Counted from the first letter of the stretch, positions 25,352 through 37,302 are shown. The stretch: 64,000 nucleotides of DNA from Cladobotryum mycophilum (GCA_036429605.1 CM071590.1:5890001-5954000), one strand, 5' to 3'. Made by a program: numbers and translations. The notes: generated by a model from the sequence alone, not told the origin.

Positions 25352-26945
25352 ATGGCAGTGGACCCGGCAATTGTAGATTCATCTCAAAGACGCACCATTA
25401 CTCGCCTCCCCCTGGAGCTCCTTTTCTCCATCGTATCTAACCTACCTAACCGCGACATCAAGAACGTCCGGCAGACATGCAGGTTTCTTTATTCTCTGGC
25501 ATCCTTACGCATCGATCGAGTCTCTATATCTGCTAACCTACTTAACATTAAAGTATTCCGTGAAATTGCAAACGATGAGACCTACCGTTGCCGCATCACC
25601 GAGATTGTCTCGGATGGTGTACGCTTGGAGGAGCAGCGGCAGGAACCTGGCGGTTGCGAGGAGTGGGAAGACTATGGTAATAGCGAAGAAGTAGAGGAAT
25701 CGGGAGTCGCATTCGGCTTTATAAAGGACTGCAAGGATGACCTGCGGAATGTTGCGTGGCGAAAGCGTGAAGGCCTGACTGATCTTTCCCACCACAAGCA
25801 CAGGGAACACTTTGTCGTTGAAATCTTCCTCAAAGAAGTGTTGGGAACATTGTCAGCAGCTTAAAGAGCAACAGGAAGAGGTCCTAAGATCCCATGCGGA
25901 TACTGATGCTCTTCACTATGGGATTAAGCGCTTCCCCAACCTGAAGAAAATCGCCATTGCGTCCGCGACTCACATTGTACAAGATGCCCATGATTCGGGC
26001 AATGCCTCGTGGTTTCAACTGTTCACTCCCACGAGGCTGGCCCCTGACTGATCGAGAAGACACGGGAGTGTACGAACCCCCTGAATGGGAGAAGAGGGAA
26101 AAGTGGCGCGGCTTTAACATCGTTACCCGTGCTCTGGCAGAGGAACAACATCGCGTCACGGAACTGGATCTTGATGTCAGACAGCTTTATACTGGGCTCA
26201 AAGTTCGGCTATTTGACAATGTGAAACATCAAGAGTATAAAGATTTTTGCTCTTTGCTTGCGGGACCAGATTTTCGTCGCATCAACCTCTCACTAGCCGT
26301 TTGGAAGAACCGGTTCCAAAACTGGGAAGGGCTACAGAATGGGCTGCTGAAGCATGCGCTCGCCTTAGGAACACCTGGAACACGTAAGCTTCTACACAAA
26401 TGACACGAGCAGACAGCAGGATATCATGGAGCCGAGTTTTCCTCCGCTTCGTGCTATATTTCCTGTGGATTCTTGGCCCTGACTTTGTCATTGTAGAATC
26501 GCGAGATTCACTGTGCAAACGGATGACCTGATTGCCTTTCTTGTCGCATTACTCCTAACGCTGCGATACATTGAGCTGAGCTTCCTGACCCTTACCCTCT
26601 TGAAGCGATGTGCAACAAACTGGACTGGCGCCATCAACCCGAAAATGAGCGACCGAGAGTCTTCATAGCTCTGGTGGCAGCAGTATCCATCAGGTACCCG
26701 GACGGTGAATCTACGTGGACGAGAGGAATCCGTTTATTTCTAAGAGGAATACCCCTGATTTTGATGTCGTGCCGGTTATGAGGGATACGTTTGGGACAAC
26801 TGGGAACGGCCGTGGGGCGGCTTATAAGCCAAGTGGTCGAAAGCGCTTGAAAAGGGGAAAATCAAGTGTAGATAAGAGAACTGAATGGGACTTATCAGGT
26901 GTGTTGTACATATGTATATTAGGAACGCCCTTTGCCCACATGTAA
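25352..26945 (+). pseudogene. Degenerate F-box protein gene
   Basis: Begins with a normal F-box: residues about 14-50, TRLPLELLFSIVSNLPNRDI then a CRFLYSLA helix, as in substrate-receptor subunits of SCF ubiquitin ligases. After 170 codons the frame stops at 25864, but homologous-looking sequence continues in other frames: a segment from about 25815 (CWEHCQQLKEQQEEVL, RFPNLKKIAIASATH), then from about 25975 (MIRAMPRGFNCSLPRGWP, KWRGFNIVTRALAEEQH) to a stop at 26403. After that a third frame carries more family-like sequence, interrupted by an in-frame TGA near 26482. The last piece (26715 to about 26860) starts NPFISKRNTPDFDVVP. Each of the three frame changes moves by +1. No introns of fungal size explain them, so I read this as a dead member of the expanded fungal F-box family. 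Confidence 0.8.
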
Positions 26946-27216
26946 CCCATGATAGTAAACATACCGGCACCGCCAGTGTCTCTATTTTGTCTTTTGTACC
27001 CATTATATAGTTTATCCAACCATAGATCTTGTGTTTCTTCATGTTGCCGACTAACCTGTCCGGCAGATTTCTACTCTTTTCCGATAGTACGCCCAAGTCT
27101 ATAACTAGATAGTTGGGAATATAAATCATCCAAGTTTATACACCACTCGCCCGACGCCAAAGTTTGCACAATTAGAAGCCAACTAGTTACCAAAAAAGAA
27201 AGAAAAGAAGCATAAT

Positions 27217-28003
27217 CTACCGGGAAGCCATGAAGGAACTGCTGCTCTCCGAGAATCGCAAGGGGCTTCCGCACATTGACCCTCGTCGGGTGTCGCGTCT
27301 TCTCGTAATATGGATGGGGGATGGCTTCGGAATCGGTCTCGGGGATGAACCTGGCACCTTGATGACGGGCCAACGGATGTTGCGCTGCCTGTAGCCCGGG
27401 AACGGGTGCAGCTCTACGGACTTGCCCGAGTCGGTGCGCTCCGTTTCCTTCATGATGCGACCGATGCCCTGCTTGGAAACGTGGCAGTAGATGTGGCCTT
27501 GCTTTGTGGCGAGGCCGGGCTGGTAGCCGGCGTACACCGTGACGTGGCGATCGCAACTGATGATACGGGGATCGCCGTAGTCGTCTCTTATGCGAGTGGT
27601 GCAATGGTCACAATGGCTAGCGACAAGGGGGATCAGCTTGGGATGATGCATGACAAAGGTAATTTTGAGTTGTAGGGATGAAAACAGGGCCGGCATAGAG
27701 CGTCTTATGATTTCGATATAGACAGACTTACCGTATCCAAACATGGACATAGCCCAAGAAGCCAAGTTCTCTGGCAATCATCTCGTTAGCCCGCCTTCTG
27801 CTGTGATCTTGCGGAGGAGTTATAAGCCATGTAATCTATGGGATAACAAAAAGCAACACCAAACGTTTGTTAGCTAGCCTGTATCTACTCCTGTACAAGT
27901 TAGGGGAGAACGTATTCTGCTAACGTACGAGAGGATCGCGCTGGGTTCCGGAGCCAATTTCGGGGGCGCGGGAATCTTCTTCTGAAATGGCAACGGCTTC
28001 CAT
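27217..28003 (-). CDS. Unknown small protein, three exons, apparent frameshift near the 3' end
   Basis: I do not recognise the family. I infer exons 27929-28003, 27732-27835 and 27217-27616 on the minus strand. Donors are gtacgt and gtaagt; acceptors are cccatag and gctag; the three exons join in one frame. The protein starts MEAVAISEEDSRAPEIG and continues through HSRRRANEMIARELGFLGYV into HCDHCTTRIRDDYGDPR and a conserved-looking soluble stretch with VYAGYQPGLATKQGHIYCH. Around 27357 the protein-like signal moves to another frame (FIPETDSEAIPHPYYEKTRH), which would end at 27071 instead of 27217; one missing base near the GG at 27357-27358 would explain this. The two Cys in HCDHC plus later Cys/His could be a metal site, but that is a guess. 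No signal peptide or TM segment in the first exons. Confidence 0.55.
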
Positions 28004-29205
28004 TGCAAATGACCAATAAAAGAAATAAAGACGGGTTAGTATGGAAGGGCTTTTTCCTGGGTGCTATGTAACCGAAGGGGAGGTGATCGTGAGTCCTGGG
28101 GGAATCAACCCGTCAAGACCTTGCGAGCCATCTTTATAATATGTGCGTAGACGTGTTTGTTTGTGAGCAGTCTGATAGACATCATGATGTTTTCTTCTTC
28201 TTCTTCTTCTTCTTCTCTTAGATGGCCTTGTATCTTTGATGGTGATTTGCAATCTCCATTGTCTACGATCGTGTTCATGAACGTTCGGAAAAAAACAAGC
28301 TTGTCTTTGGTGAGAGCATGAAAGCCCCCTCGACAATAGAAATTGACAGAAATACATGTCTGCAACATACACTTAGTATTATACAAACATATTTCTTTCT
28401 TAGTGTTCGTGGAGCTGAGGTAGAGCAATGAGTCTTGGGGTTCAAGGGGCGCCTCAAATTTGGGATCTTCCTTTTGATTACTAGTATGTCATTGTCATAA
28501 GATGGATGAACAGTAGTTATATTTTTATAATACTTGTCATACTTCCGTTGTATTCTGTAACCTGTAGATAGGTTTCTTAGCTCAGTGTCCCGTTATATTC
28601 TTATGAATAAGATGCTTATCGTTGGTCTTGGGGCGCCTCCCTCCCGAAGACGCTTCCCAGGTGTATCACCCCCTCCCCCAAAAAAGCCTCAATGACTTGT
28701 TAAACAAACCATTTCTCCTTTACGTCTATTATTGAAACATATTAGTCATTGCAGCGGCATCTTGAAAGCGTACATGATGTGTGAATGCGGGTTCCCTTGT
28801 TTGTATGCCAGCGTTTGTGTCCTTTGTCTCTTTTTTTCGCCCCAAGTTTTATTTTTGGGGCTCTCCTTTCCCAAAACGAACAAACGAATTGATCAGATCG
28901 GGGCCTTTTCTTTTTGGTCAGACTCTTTGAAGTAACTCATTTCTTCAGACTTACCTTTGAGAACTGCGATCTTTGTGGCATCGCCTTTTAATCCTTACAT
29001 TGAACAACAGAAGCTCGGTTGTGAACATCGTCTGAACAACTATAATACTCCCCTCTTTTCCTCTTGTATTGCCATACGAGATACCAGCTCTCATTCAGCA
29101 TTCTATCTAGTCTTCAAGCGACTGCACACATTCTCAACATCCTTTTTACACAAAATCTTTTTAATCCCAGCTACACAACTCAAATCTTTGAACCATCAAC
29201 CAGCC
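28004..29205. other. Intergenic region and kinase promoter
   Basis: Divergent promoter space between the small unknown gene (-) and the kinase (+). It has a TTC trinucleotide repeat at 28192-28215 and T-rich tracts near 28828-28858. The 29040-29200 stretch is pyrimidine-rich, like a 5' leader. No separate gene seen. Confidence 0.55.
28192..28215. repeat. TTC trinucleotide microsatellite
   Basis: About eight tandem TTC units in the divergent spacer upstream of the kinase gene. Confidence 0.9.
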
Positions 29206-30717
29206 ATGGCAACCCAACTTCTCAAGGACATCGTGTCCGACCTGCTCAAGGAAATGCTGCCCAAGCTTCTGCAGGACATGGTACCTGGCCTCCTAGAGGG
29301 AATGGTACCCAAGATCCTGCAGGAGATCACACCGGCTCTCCTCCAGGAGACGTTGCCTGAACTGCTTCAAGAAAAGGTGCCTGGAATGGTCTCTGAGATG
29401 GTCTCTGAGATGCAGGGCCAGTTTGGTGCCGAAGGCGATCGATATCCATACGATTACGATACCGACGACCAACCGATTCCGAATGCACAGGGCGCATTCA
29501 TTCGAGGCGACAGGGAAGCCATAGAGGACTTCCAACGCTACAATAAAGGCGGATACCACCCCGTTCATCTCGGTGACATGCTAGGCCCCAAAAAGGAGTA
29601 CATGGTCGTTCACAAGCTGGGATTTGGTGGATTTGGTACCGTTTGGTTATGCCGGAACCACGATCAGAAGAAGTGGGTTGCCATCAAGATCATGACTGCC
29701 GATGCGATTGCGGAGCAGGAAAAAGCTCCGGTCGAGATCCAACTGATGAGCTTGGATCGATCTATGCCAGGAGCCGAGTTTACCGCCCTCCCCGTCGACC
29801 ACTTCAAACTTGACGGTCCCAACGGAACACACCAGTGCATCGTCTTGCCCTTCCTCGGCCCGTGTGTCTCGCCCAATCTCTGGACCCGATTCAGCAACCC
29901 AGCCCCTGTACTCAGGAGTCTATGCCAGCAAGCAACGCAGGCCATGCAGTTCCTGCACAAGAACAACCTCTGCCACGGCGACTTCCGCCCCGCCAACATC
30001 CTTCTCAAGATCAAGGACATGGACCACCTCGGCGACAAACAGCTCCTCTCCATCCTGGGAAACCCCTGCGTCACCCTGGTTGAGATGGAAGAAGGCCGGA
30101 AGCGCCCTGCATCCATACCAATGTACCTCGTGAACCCGGTGGATCTCTCAGACTGCCTCCCAGACGAGTACCTGACCGAGGAGATCTGCCTCGTCGACTT
30201 TGGCGAAGCGTTTCCCATGGATTCTGTACCGAGGGCGCTTGGGATCCCCGTCGGCTATGTCCCGCCAGAAATCCTCATCGAGGGCGACGACACGCCGGTC
30301 ATTGCACCAGCGTCAGACATCTGGGCCCTAGGGTGCACCCTCTACGAAATCCGAAGACAGGCCCGGCTCATCAACATGGCCGACGATTACGACGACTGCC
30401 TCCTCGACCTCAAGCTGATTCTCGGCAAGCTGCCCGAGAGCATGTGGGAGAAGTGGGCCGACCGGGGCCTGTACTTTGACGAGCACGGCGAGAGGCTCGG
30501 GGAGAACCTGGATGACATACCCGAAGACGAGCGGGACCGCTCGATGGAATGGAATCTGAAGCAGCCGCTCCAGGCTTCCTGGCCCCCGAAGAAATCCTTC
30601 ATCGACGAGGAGGAGCAAAAGGTTCTGGCGGATCTGTTGCGCAAGGTACTCAGGTACGAGCCGGCCGAGCGTTTCAGCCTCGAGGAAGTGTTGGAGCATG
30701 AGTGGTTCAAGATGTGA
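29206..30717 (+). CDS. SRPK-like protein kinase with N-terminal octapeptide repeat
   Basis: Single-exon gene, 503 aa from ATG 29206 (cagccATGgca, strong context). An in-frame ATG at 28957 would add 83 residues, but that stretch looks like translated leader. Kinase domain about 130-503: glycine loop LGFGGFG (138-144), VAIK with Lys161, catalytic loop HGDFRPANIL with Asp259 (HGD in place of HRD), DFG at 331-333, then a PPEIL (353-357) and SDIWALGC (370-377). The gap between catalytic loop and DFG is enlarged by about 55 residues. These traits match the fungal SRPK-like group, often orphan and expanded. Residues 2-65 consist of eight 8-residue units of the form [V/L/T]-P-x-L-L-x-[D/E]-x, predicted to be strongly helical and amphipathic. 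Its role, perhaps membrane binding or oligomerisation, is unknown. Confidence 0.87.
   Translation: MATQLLKDIVSDLLKEMLPKLLQDMVPGLLEGMVPKILQEITPALLQETLPELLQEKVPGMVSEMVSEMQGQFGAEGDRYPYDYDTDDQPIPNAQGAFIRGDREAIEDFQRYNKGGYHPVHLGDMLGPKKEYMVVHKLGFGGFGTVWLCRNHDQKKWVAIKIMTADAIAEQEKAPVEIQLMSLDRSMPGAEFTALPVDHFKLDGPNGTHQCIVLPFLGPCVSPNLWTRFSNPAPVLRSLCQQATQAMQFLHKNNLCHGDFRPANILLKIKDMDHLGDKQLLSILGNPCVTLVEMEEGRKRPASIPMYLVNPVDLSDCLPDEYLTEEICLVDFGEAFPMDSVPRALGIPVGYVPPEILIEGDDTPVIAPASDIWALGCTLYEIRRQARLINMADDYDDCLLDLKLILGKLPESMWEKWADRGLYFDEHGERLGENLDDIPEDERDRSMEWNLKQPLQASWPPKKSFIDEEEQKVLADLLRKVLRYEPAERFSLEEVLEHEWFKM
29209..29400 (+). repeat. Coding 24-nt (octapeptide) tandem repeat in the kinase N-terminus
   Basis: Eight units of eight residues (residues 2-65), for example LPKLLQDM, VPGLLEGM, VPKILQEI, TPALLQET, LPELLQEK. 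The period is exact, with no indels, while the DNA copies have diverged, so the protein pattern is being kept. Confidence 0.85.
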
Positions 30718-31126
30718 ATGCAAGTATGTTTTCAATTTTTGTGATTGAACAGTGAAATGTGGCATTTTGGTGCCCTGGGTTCTTGGTACGTTTTTTTATG
30801 GGATGATTCAAGATGTAAATGAGCCGAGAGGAAGCGAATACTTGAGAGGAAGAAAAAGGGGAAAAGGGGGGAGAGTGAATGAGAGATTTGATAGATTGGC
30901 AAACGCGGGGGAAATAGACTGTAACTGTAGTATGATTTGCTTTTTATCCTTTCAATAACATAGAGCACGATAGTAATGAAAGACAACTTGCGCCTTCTTT
31001 ACATACAACCCGAGCCAAACAAGGAAGCACTCATTATGATATGACGCCGTACTTGGATGCGATTTCAGCCATATATAAACTCCACCCCCTTCTCGAAACC
31101 CTATAACGTGAAGATAACGCCCCAAA

Positions 31127-31157
<31 letters not shown>

Positions 31158-31794
31158 AAGGACGTGCTTGCCCCTGAGAAACCCTCTCGAAGCAGTAGAC
31201 TTGACAATTCCCTACTCTAGCAACTATCTATACTGCGAAAGTTAATGAGGCCCGGTTAGTCAAGGCGATTTGTTGTAAACAAGGATAAAACAATGGACCC
31301 ACCAAGTCAAGGATGGAACCAGATTTCAATATAACAAATCTACGTAAGATATTCCCCCAACTACATCACAGCAACAGTAACAAAGATAAACTAACAAAAT
31401 TCCATTACAATAAACTACTCTATACGTGTCTCATATTAATCCCAGCCTTTCACATCAAAACACGCCCATCAATTCATAGGCATGTAATTCTATTGATCCC
31501 TGAGCTGTCATTCCTCCCCTCCCTCTCATCCCGTTTCATATCCACATTCCTTTCTTTCAACTATATACAGAAAATGTGTCACGTCCCGAATTCCTCAAGC
31601 CATCAAACAAAACAAGTAGGAAAAATAAAACTCCATATACAAAAACCAACGTAGGGCGGGATGCCCAAGCCCCCCTTCCTTCCTCTCCGAAAAATGCCCA
31701 ACTCCCTTAACAATCCCGGAATATATATGCTACCTACAAAGCCCAAAAAAGAAAATATCCTTCCTCCCTTCTCATGCCCATTTTCTTCTTTGCT
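30718..31794. other. Intergenic region between convergent genes
   Basis: 3' regions of the kinase gene (+) and the Kelch gene (-). It contains a GA microsatellite at 31128-31157 and AT-rich sequence around 31310-31450. No gene seen. Confidence 0.55.
31128..31157. repeat. GA dinucleotide microsatellite
   Basis: About 15 imperfect GA units, interrupted by AAAG. Confidence 0.9.
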
Positions 31795-34700
31795 CTATTG
31801 CCCCGTTGCGTTACTTCGCAAAGATTTACTTGATTTATTACTCTTCACGCTCCTCAACGCAGGACTGCTGGTCGAACTCCGCATCGGACTCGGTTCCCTG
31901 CTCTTGTTCTCGAACTTATCAATCATTTGCAGGACCCTCGTCTTTGCCGGGTTCAGCGGGCTGGGCACTAGGCTTGACACCCCCAGAGTTACGACTCTTT
32001 CTGGTCTCTCGAGCGTCATCGCTTCGGCGGTAAACACCCTCGAGGAGCGGAGCGATCCGGCCGTAGAGTGGGATAACCTCCTTCGGTTATACTCCTCCTC
32101 ATCAACTCTCAGAAAGCTCTCGTCCATGAGGTCTTCAACGGGTGCGCCGCCCTCGTCCTCTTCATCGTGATGGTGGGACAGCCTCGAAGCCGAAGCCGCT
32201 GCAGAGGCAGCCATTCTACTGCGCGAAGATGCCGAGCCCTGGGTAGACGACTTATCGGGATCCACCAACTCTGCTGATTGCGGTTGGTGCAAAGGCTGGT
32301 TCTCATCATCCGCCCCCTCATCGTCATCAGCAGCATTCACAACACGCAAGCGCTCCTTGGGCACCGTAAACATGACCTGCACAAGACGCTGCTCCACCGC
32401 TCTCTCGAGATCCCACTCATTGTCCGGGGTCTGCGTGCCCTCACCACCTTCCCAGTCATGTCGGCCTTGCTTCCTTCTAAGAAGTTCACCGCCAAGACCC
32501 GAAAGAGGGGCCTCATAATCGCCCGTCAGCATATCCATAGACTCCTGCTGCGCAACATCATCCCTGAGTGAAGATGCCGCCGAGTTGCCTTCGGAATTGG
32601 AAAACACTCGCCTCAAAGATCCGAACCAGCTTCTTCTGGGTTTCGACTTGGATGGCGAGCCCGGCTCACGGGGGTTATCTTCGTCATCAAATGGACTTGA
32701 AGTCGTTCGGCCGAGCAACAGAGACGGCCCTTCAGCCTGCAGAGCACCGAAGCCAGACTTGGCCGTGTTATAGCTGCTAGACGATGAGCTTCCAGGTTTG
32801 CCCGGTTCCGTAGTGGCTTGCCCCCTGATCCGCCAAAGAGACCGGCAGCAACGGCAGGTATGCCAGACCAACGTCCAGACTGTGACCGATTCAAGCTCTC
32901 CGCTTGGCTACGGTTCGACTCGGACAGATTAGATCCCGTACGCGAGTCGTCATCCCGGATGTAGGCCGAACGATGAGAATTGCGTCGTGTGGGGGAGCTT
33001 TTGCCACCATGCCGGTTATTGTATCTCGTCAAAAGCGAATCCGCAGCATCCACATCCTCCACCCAGTCTTGCACCTCGGGATCACGAGGGCCCTCCGGAC
33101 TGGGCGTCGCATTTGCCCGCGAAGTAGAGGCCACTGGGAGTGCCCCCGACATCGAAGCCGTGGCTTGCGTAGGCGTAAGGAACGGATCCGAGGCTACCTC
33201 CGAAGTTGGCGTGGTAACATCGTTGGGATTGATGCGCTGATGGCCCAAGTCTTCCTCGTCATCTTCGAGGATCGGATGGATCTGTCCTGGCGGGGAGATG
33301 AGACTGGTGAGCTGGGCATTCGTCGGCACATAACCTCCACGAAGCTGTCTTGCTACCGGTTTTCTCGCGATGCCTGGGGTGACGGGAGCATAACCACCAT
33401 ACGACCCCGCGCCCGTTCGCCAGGGATCCTGTCCGCCAGAATAATATCCTCCCGCACCCCAGGGAACTTCTCCCATCTCGTCCGTATCGTGTATGAAGTG
33501 GCTCGCATCCTGTGCCATGGCTCGAATGGCGTCTTCGCGCGCAGCTTTGCGCTTCTTCTGTTTCATCTTCCAAACGAAAAAGGCAATCAGGACAATGGCG
33601 AGCAGACCCAGTCCGATACCGAGCCCCAAGCCAAGCCCCAAACCGGTACCTTTTGGTTTATCTGTCGTCGTTCCCGGAACGGGGCTATCGTGCGGCTTGC
33701 CTCCCTTTTCAGCATTCGGGTTACTGTAACTGGATGACCATGTCATGGATGTCAAGTTGAGAAATTGCACCGTGGAAGTTGAAAGCGCCTGACGCTTCAT
33801 CTTTGCCGAGTCTGACGAGTCAATCTCCCACCCACCATACACCATCATAATATTGCCCGGTAATACCGCCGCGCCGTGGCCATATATGCCATTCCCCTGA
33901 GGTTGCTGTGCTGGTATTATCCATCGCCAGTCGCTATACGCCTGGCCCATTTTTAACACGGCCAGCTGGGGATCCGCAGAGTTGGTCACGTCGCCGACCC
34001 AACCGCCTAGCACAACAACGGAACGTCCGTCTTCGCTAAGCACGGCTGTGTGGCCGGACCGGCTGTCTACCTGAGGCGCATCCGTGTCCCTCAGTGCGAG
34101 CTCCTTTCCTGGTTGGCTGGGCGCTGGTGATTGAACATTAATGTACGACCACGACTCCTCGGGAAGGTTCCACACTGCGGCGGTGCTCATGTTGATGAAT
34201 GCTTGTTTCGTATGGCCACCCAGCACCACGTAGCCCATCTGCTGTGTCACGGTGCCGGAAAGATTGCTCATCGAAGGCTGCAGCGCCGTAAGACTAAAGC
34301 CAGCAATCGCCGTGCGCGGCCCAGCGTTGGAGGCTAGGTCGAGGACATAGGTGTCCGGCTGCTTGCTATCGCCCGACGGCGCAAGGCTCATCATGGTCTT
34401 GGTATAGTTTGCCGCAGATTGCCATTCGGTCGAGTTGTCCGAGGGCGTAGCACACATGCCACCGTAGCTATATATTGTAGGCTGGTCTATGGTAGGAGCC
34501 AGAGTCGCAGAAAAGGCAATGGTGCCGCCGAGAAAGTATGGGCCCCTGGATGACGCTCCGCCGCGAATGGCCTGGTCGACGGATGTAGATTTCTTGACCC
34601 ACGTCTTGTCGCCGTTCCCACCGCCGGAAGAGGCTCCATCGCCATACGTCCACACCGTCCCCGGCGCCACATCGCACTCCCCAGCGTAGACATAGACCGC

Positions 34701-35075
34701 ACCCGTTTCCGTCCTGGCCGCCCCAAAGGCCGCCTGCCCATTGCTCCCCAAGAAAGGCAGATCCTTGGTGACGGTATCCAGTTTCGCATTCGCACCAACA
34801 CCAACGGTCCCCGATATGTTTAGCGACAAGAACTGCACGCCATCGCCGCCGGGATTCTGGGAGAAGACGTAGACAAGGTCGGGTTCGGAGCAGGCAGACT
34901 GGTTGAAGCAGGTATCGGGCGTGAGGATCTGCGTCGGGATGTACGGGAAGACATGCGCAGCTACCCGTGACGAAGGTGCCAGAGTGGTCCAGGCGAGGAC
35001 GGAGAGGGCGAGGGTGGCAGCGCGACGATGCGCTCTCCCGCGAGTAAACGCCTGCGAGTGCGAGTGCGTTGCCAT
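31795..35075 (-). CDS. Kelch/galactose-oxidase beta-propeller membrane protein, frameshifted at a G run
   Basis: Starts at 35075 with a signal peptide (residues about 20-40) followed by a secreted-side Kelch-type propeller. Repeats such as TYVLDLASNAG, AVLSEDGRSVVVLGG and MMVYGGWE fall in the first 420 or so residues. One TM segment follows (GLGLGLGLGIGLGLLAIVLIA, about 475-505) with a KMKQKKRK stop-transfer, then a long Ser/Asp-rich cytosolic tail with a DEMGEVPWGAGGYYSGG block. The frame that carries this runs on into non-conserved sequence and stops at 32613. A second frame, ending at 31795, continues the tail in natural style. The switch falls at the C5 run 32821-32825 (G5 on the sense strand); with one more base there the protein would be 1,093 aa. 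No intron of usual size fits: the only pairing of reasonable length, starting at a weak gtcaca donor, lacks a branch site. Sequencing error is my first explanation. Function in fungi is not well defined; polarity or cell-wall roles are possible. Confidence 0.82.
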
Positions 35076-37302
35076 TCGGTCGATTCGATGTCAGAGGATA
35101 TATCTTGTTGGAGTTTGGTTTGTTTCTGCGCCTGTCGTGTCCCTCAAAACATGATGGCCGAGTGTTGTTCAATCGTTGGCGTTGCTTGTATGGATGTTTG
35201 TTTCGTTCTTTATTGTCCTCTTTCTCTCTCTCCCTCTGCGTGTGTGTGTGTCTCTCTCTCTCTCTCTCTCTCTCGACTCGTTTGCTGCTCGTCTTGGTTG
35301 TGACTCGGGTTCGTGCTTCTCAACTGACGTCGGGGTACGCCCCCAGCTGGCAAGAAAAAGAAAGAAAAGAAGAAGAAAAAGAAAAGAAAAAAGACCCTTC
35401 CTCCAAGTGAAAAAAAAGAAAAAAAAAAAGAAGAAACCCCTTAAGAAATAAAACTATGTGCAGAGAAAATGATGTTCAAAAAAAAACTCACCGTCCCAAT
35501 GGTGCGCATGTATTCCAAGAGGTTCGCTTTAAAGTGAAGTGGGTGATGGCCGTGGTGGGAGGGTAGAAAAAAGAAGAAGCGGCCCTAAAACAAGAAGTGA
35601 GAGACCAAACAGAAGAGGCCGGTGCAGAGTTACAATGCAGTAGCCAGCAACCAGCAGCAGTAGCCAGCCAGCGGCAAGCAAGCAAGGAAGCAGCAACAGG
35701 GATTTTGTGGGCTTGCAGCAGAAGATGCAGACCCCCTCGCTAGCAGCTGGAGGTTAAAAGGAAAGGCGAGAAGGTTGGTGTGCAGCCTTAATTGTTGAAG
35801 AAAATTGACCTTTGACCACTCAGCGTTGACGTTGACAGATTGATGTGTGATTGACAGACAGCCAGCCAGCCAGCGCCTTTACCGTTTTTGCGTTTTGTTT
35901 TGGTATTACCACCTGCGCCGTACTTGTCCGCAACATGATTTACCTATCAGCAACCAGAATAATACGCCGATAGCCAACCATACCCAGGTCTCAATAAGTC
36001 CGCTCAGCTGCACGTCAGACCATGCTCGCATACAAACAATCTTGTTCTAATACTCCGTACTGATCCATCCATCTCTCCCCTCCCCCGCCACCACCAAGCA
36101 GGGGGAGGAGAGGAGAGAGAACCACAAATCAGACTTTTTTGCCATGGTTCCGTTTCTACTAGTATCCTTCTCCTCTCAAGAAGCTGCTACTATACCTAAT
36201 ACTACTCGTACGTACAACCAATTGTGAGCGTCCGTCTTGAGCGGGGTGTTGCGGGTGGTTGGTGATACCAGTTGGAAACCGGGTGGGCAGCGTGATCTGA
36301 ACAGCCATCATGAGGTTTGTTTTCGTGTTTGGGAATCTTATTGGTTGCCCAGCAACAAGGAGCTATGGGCGGCGGGGTCCCTTCAAATGGGCTCGAAGCC
36401 GCCTGCTTCTTTTGGCTTTGCTTAGTCTGAAGCTTGTGATCATAGTCGCAATCGCAATGGCAGTGGCAGGAGCAAGTGGCATGGATGACATGACTTGGAC
36501 GGGTACGTACCCGCTGAAGGTACCCCGTACATGCAGGTACTGTAACCACAACCTTGAACTTGTTGATCATCATTGATTGATTGCATTGGCCTCCAGATCA
36601 GAGACCCAACAGACAAGATCCATCCATCCATTCATTCATAAGTCGTGACACCTACCTAGTATTCAAACAAAATCCGCTGCTCCTTTAGAATGTGAGAAGA
36701 ACTTATTTTGCATAATTATATTACATGTCCACCCAGCAACAACGTTTATCCTGTTTGTTTTGCCTGTCATCTTGGCACCTTGGCTCTCATCCTTCACATG
36801 CATCCTCATGTAACTCTACCTTGCCGTCCGGCCCGTGTTACCCATACCACCATTACCAAAAGCCTAGAACCTCCCTCTCATCACTCACCAGTGCAAAACA
36901 CCAAGGCAACGCCCATCCATCCATGCTAACACTCTCTAAGAAAGTCGTTACACCAACGGCCCGAATTGAGACATCACAAGCAGGAGCTATTCATTTATTC
37001 GTCATTCATTACTGTTTTTGTTTGCATTATTATTTAGTATTAAGTGAGCCAATCCTTCAAGCAAGCAATTGCTGCTACTATGTGTCTGATAACGATATAG
37101 CCAAAAGATGCATCATCCAATTCCTCCAACTGTAATTCTGTCCTCCAAAATATCATGCCATGTCCAACTAGCTGCTAATAAACGCATACTCAAGTCGACG
37201 TTTCTTATAACAAAGAAAATAGTAAGGCCCACAAATTCAACCAGTCAAAGCTGGCCAACCGGAAAACCTTGGGTATCAAATAAGCCAAAGCCCACACTTC
37301 CT
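35076..37302. other. Intergenic region, Kelch gene promoter side
   Basis: Upstream of the Kelch gene (-) and downstream of the Csc1-like gene (-). It holds a GT/CT microsatellite (35240-35274), a purine tract at about 35350-35450, an exact TACTCCGTA at 36051-36059 and several short Tyr/Pro-type spurious frames. No gene seen. Confidence 0.55.
35240..35274. repeat. Compound GT/CT microsatellite
   Basis: GT run followed directly by a TC run about 180 bp upstream of the Kelch start codon, probably in its promoter or leader. Confidence 0.9.

Noticed and set aside
28957..29205. In-frame upstream extension of the kinase (83 residues)
   Set aside because: Pyrimidine-rich leader-like sequence; ATG 29206 has much better context and starts the repeat directly.
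32826..32890. Intron as explanation of the Kelch frame change
   Set aside because: Only weak donors such as gtcaca and no branch site; spans conserved-looking tail sequence.
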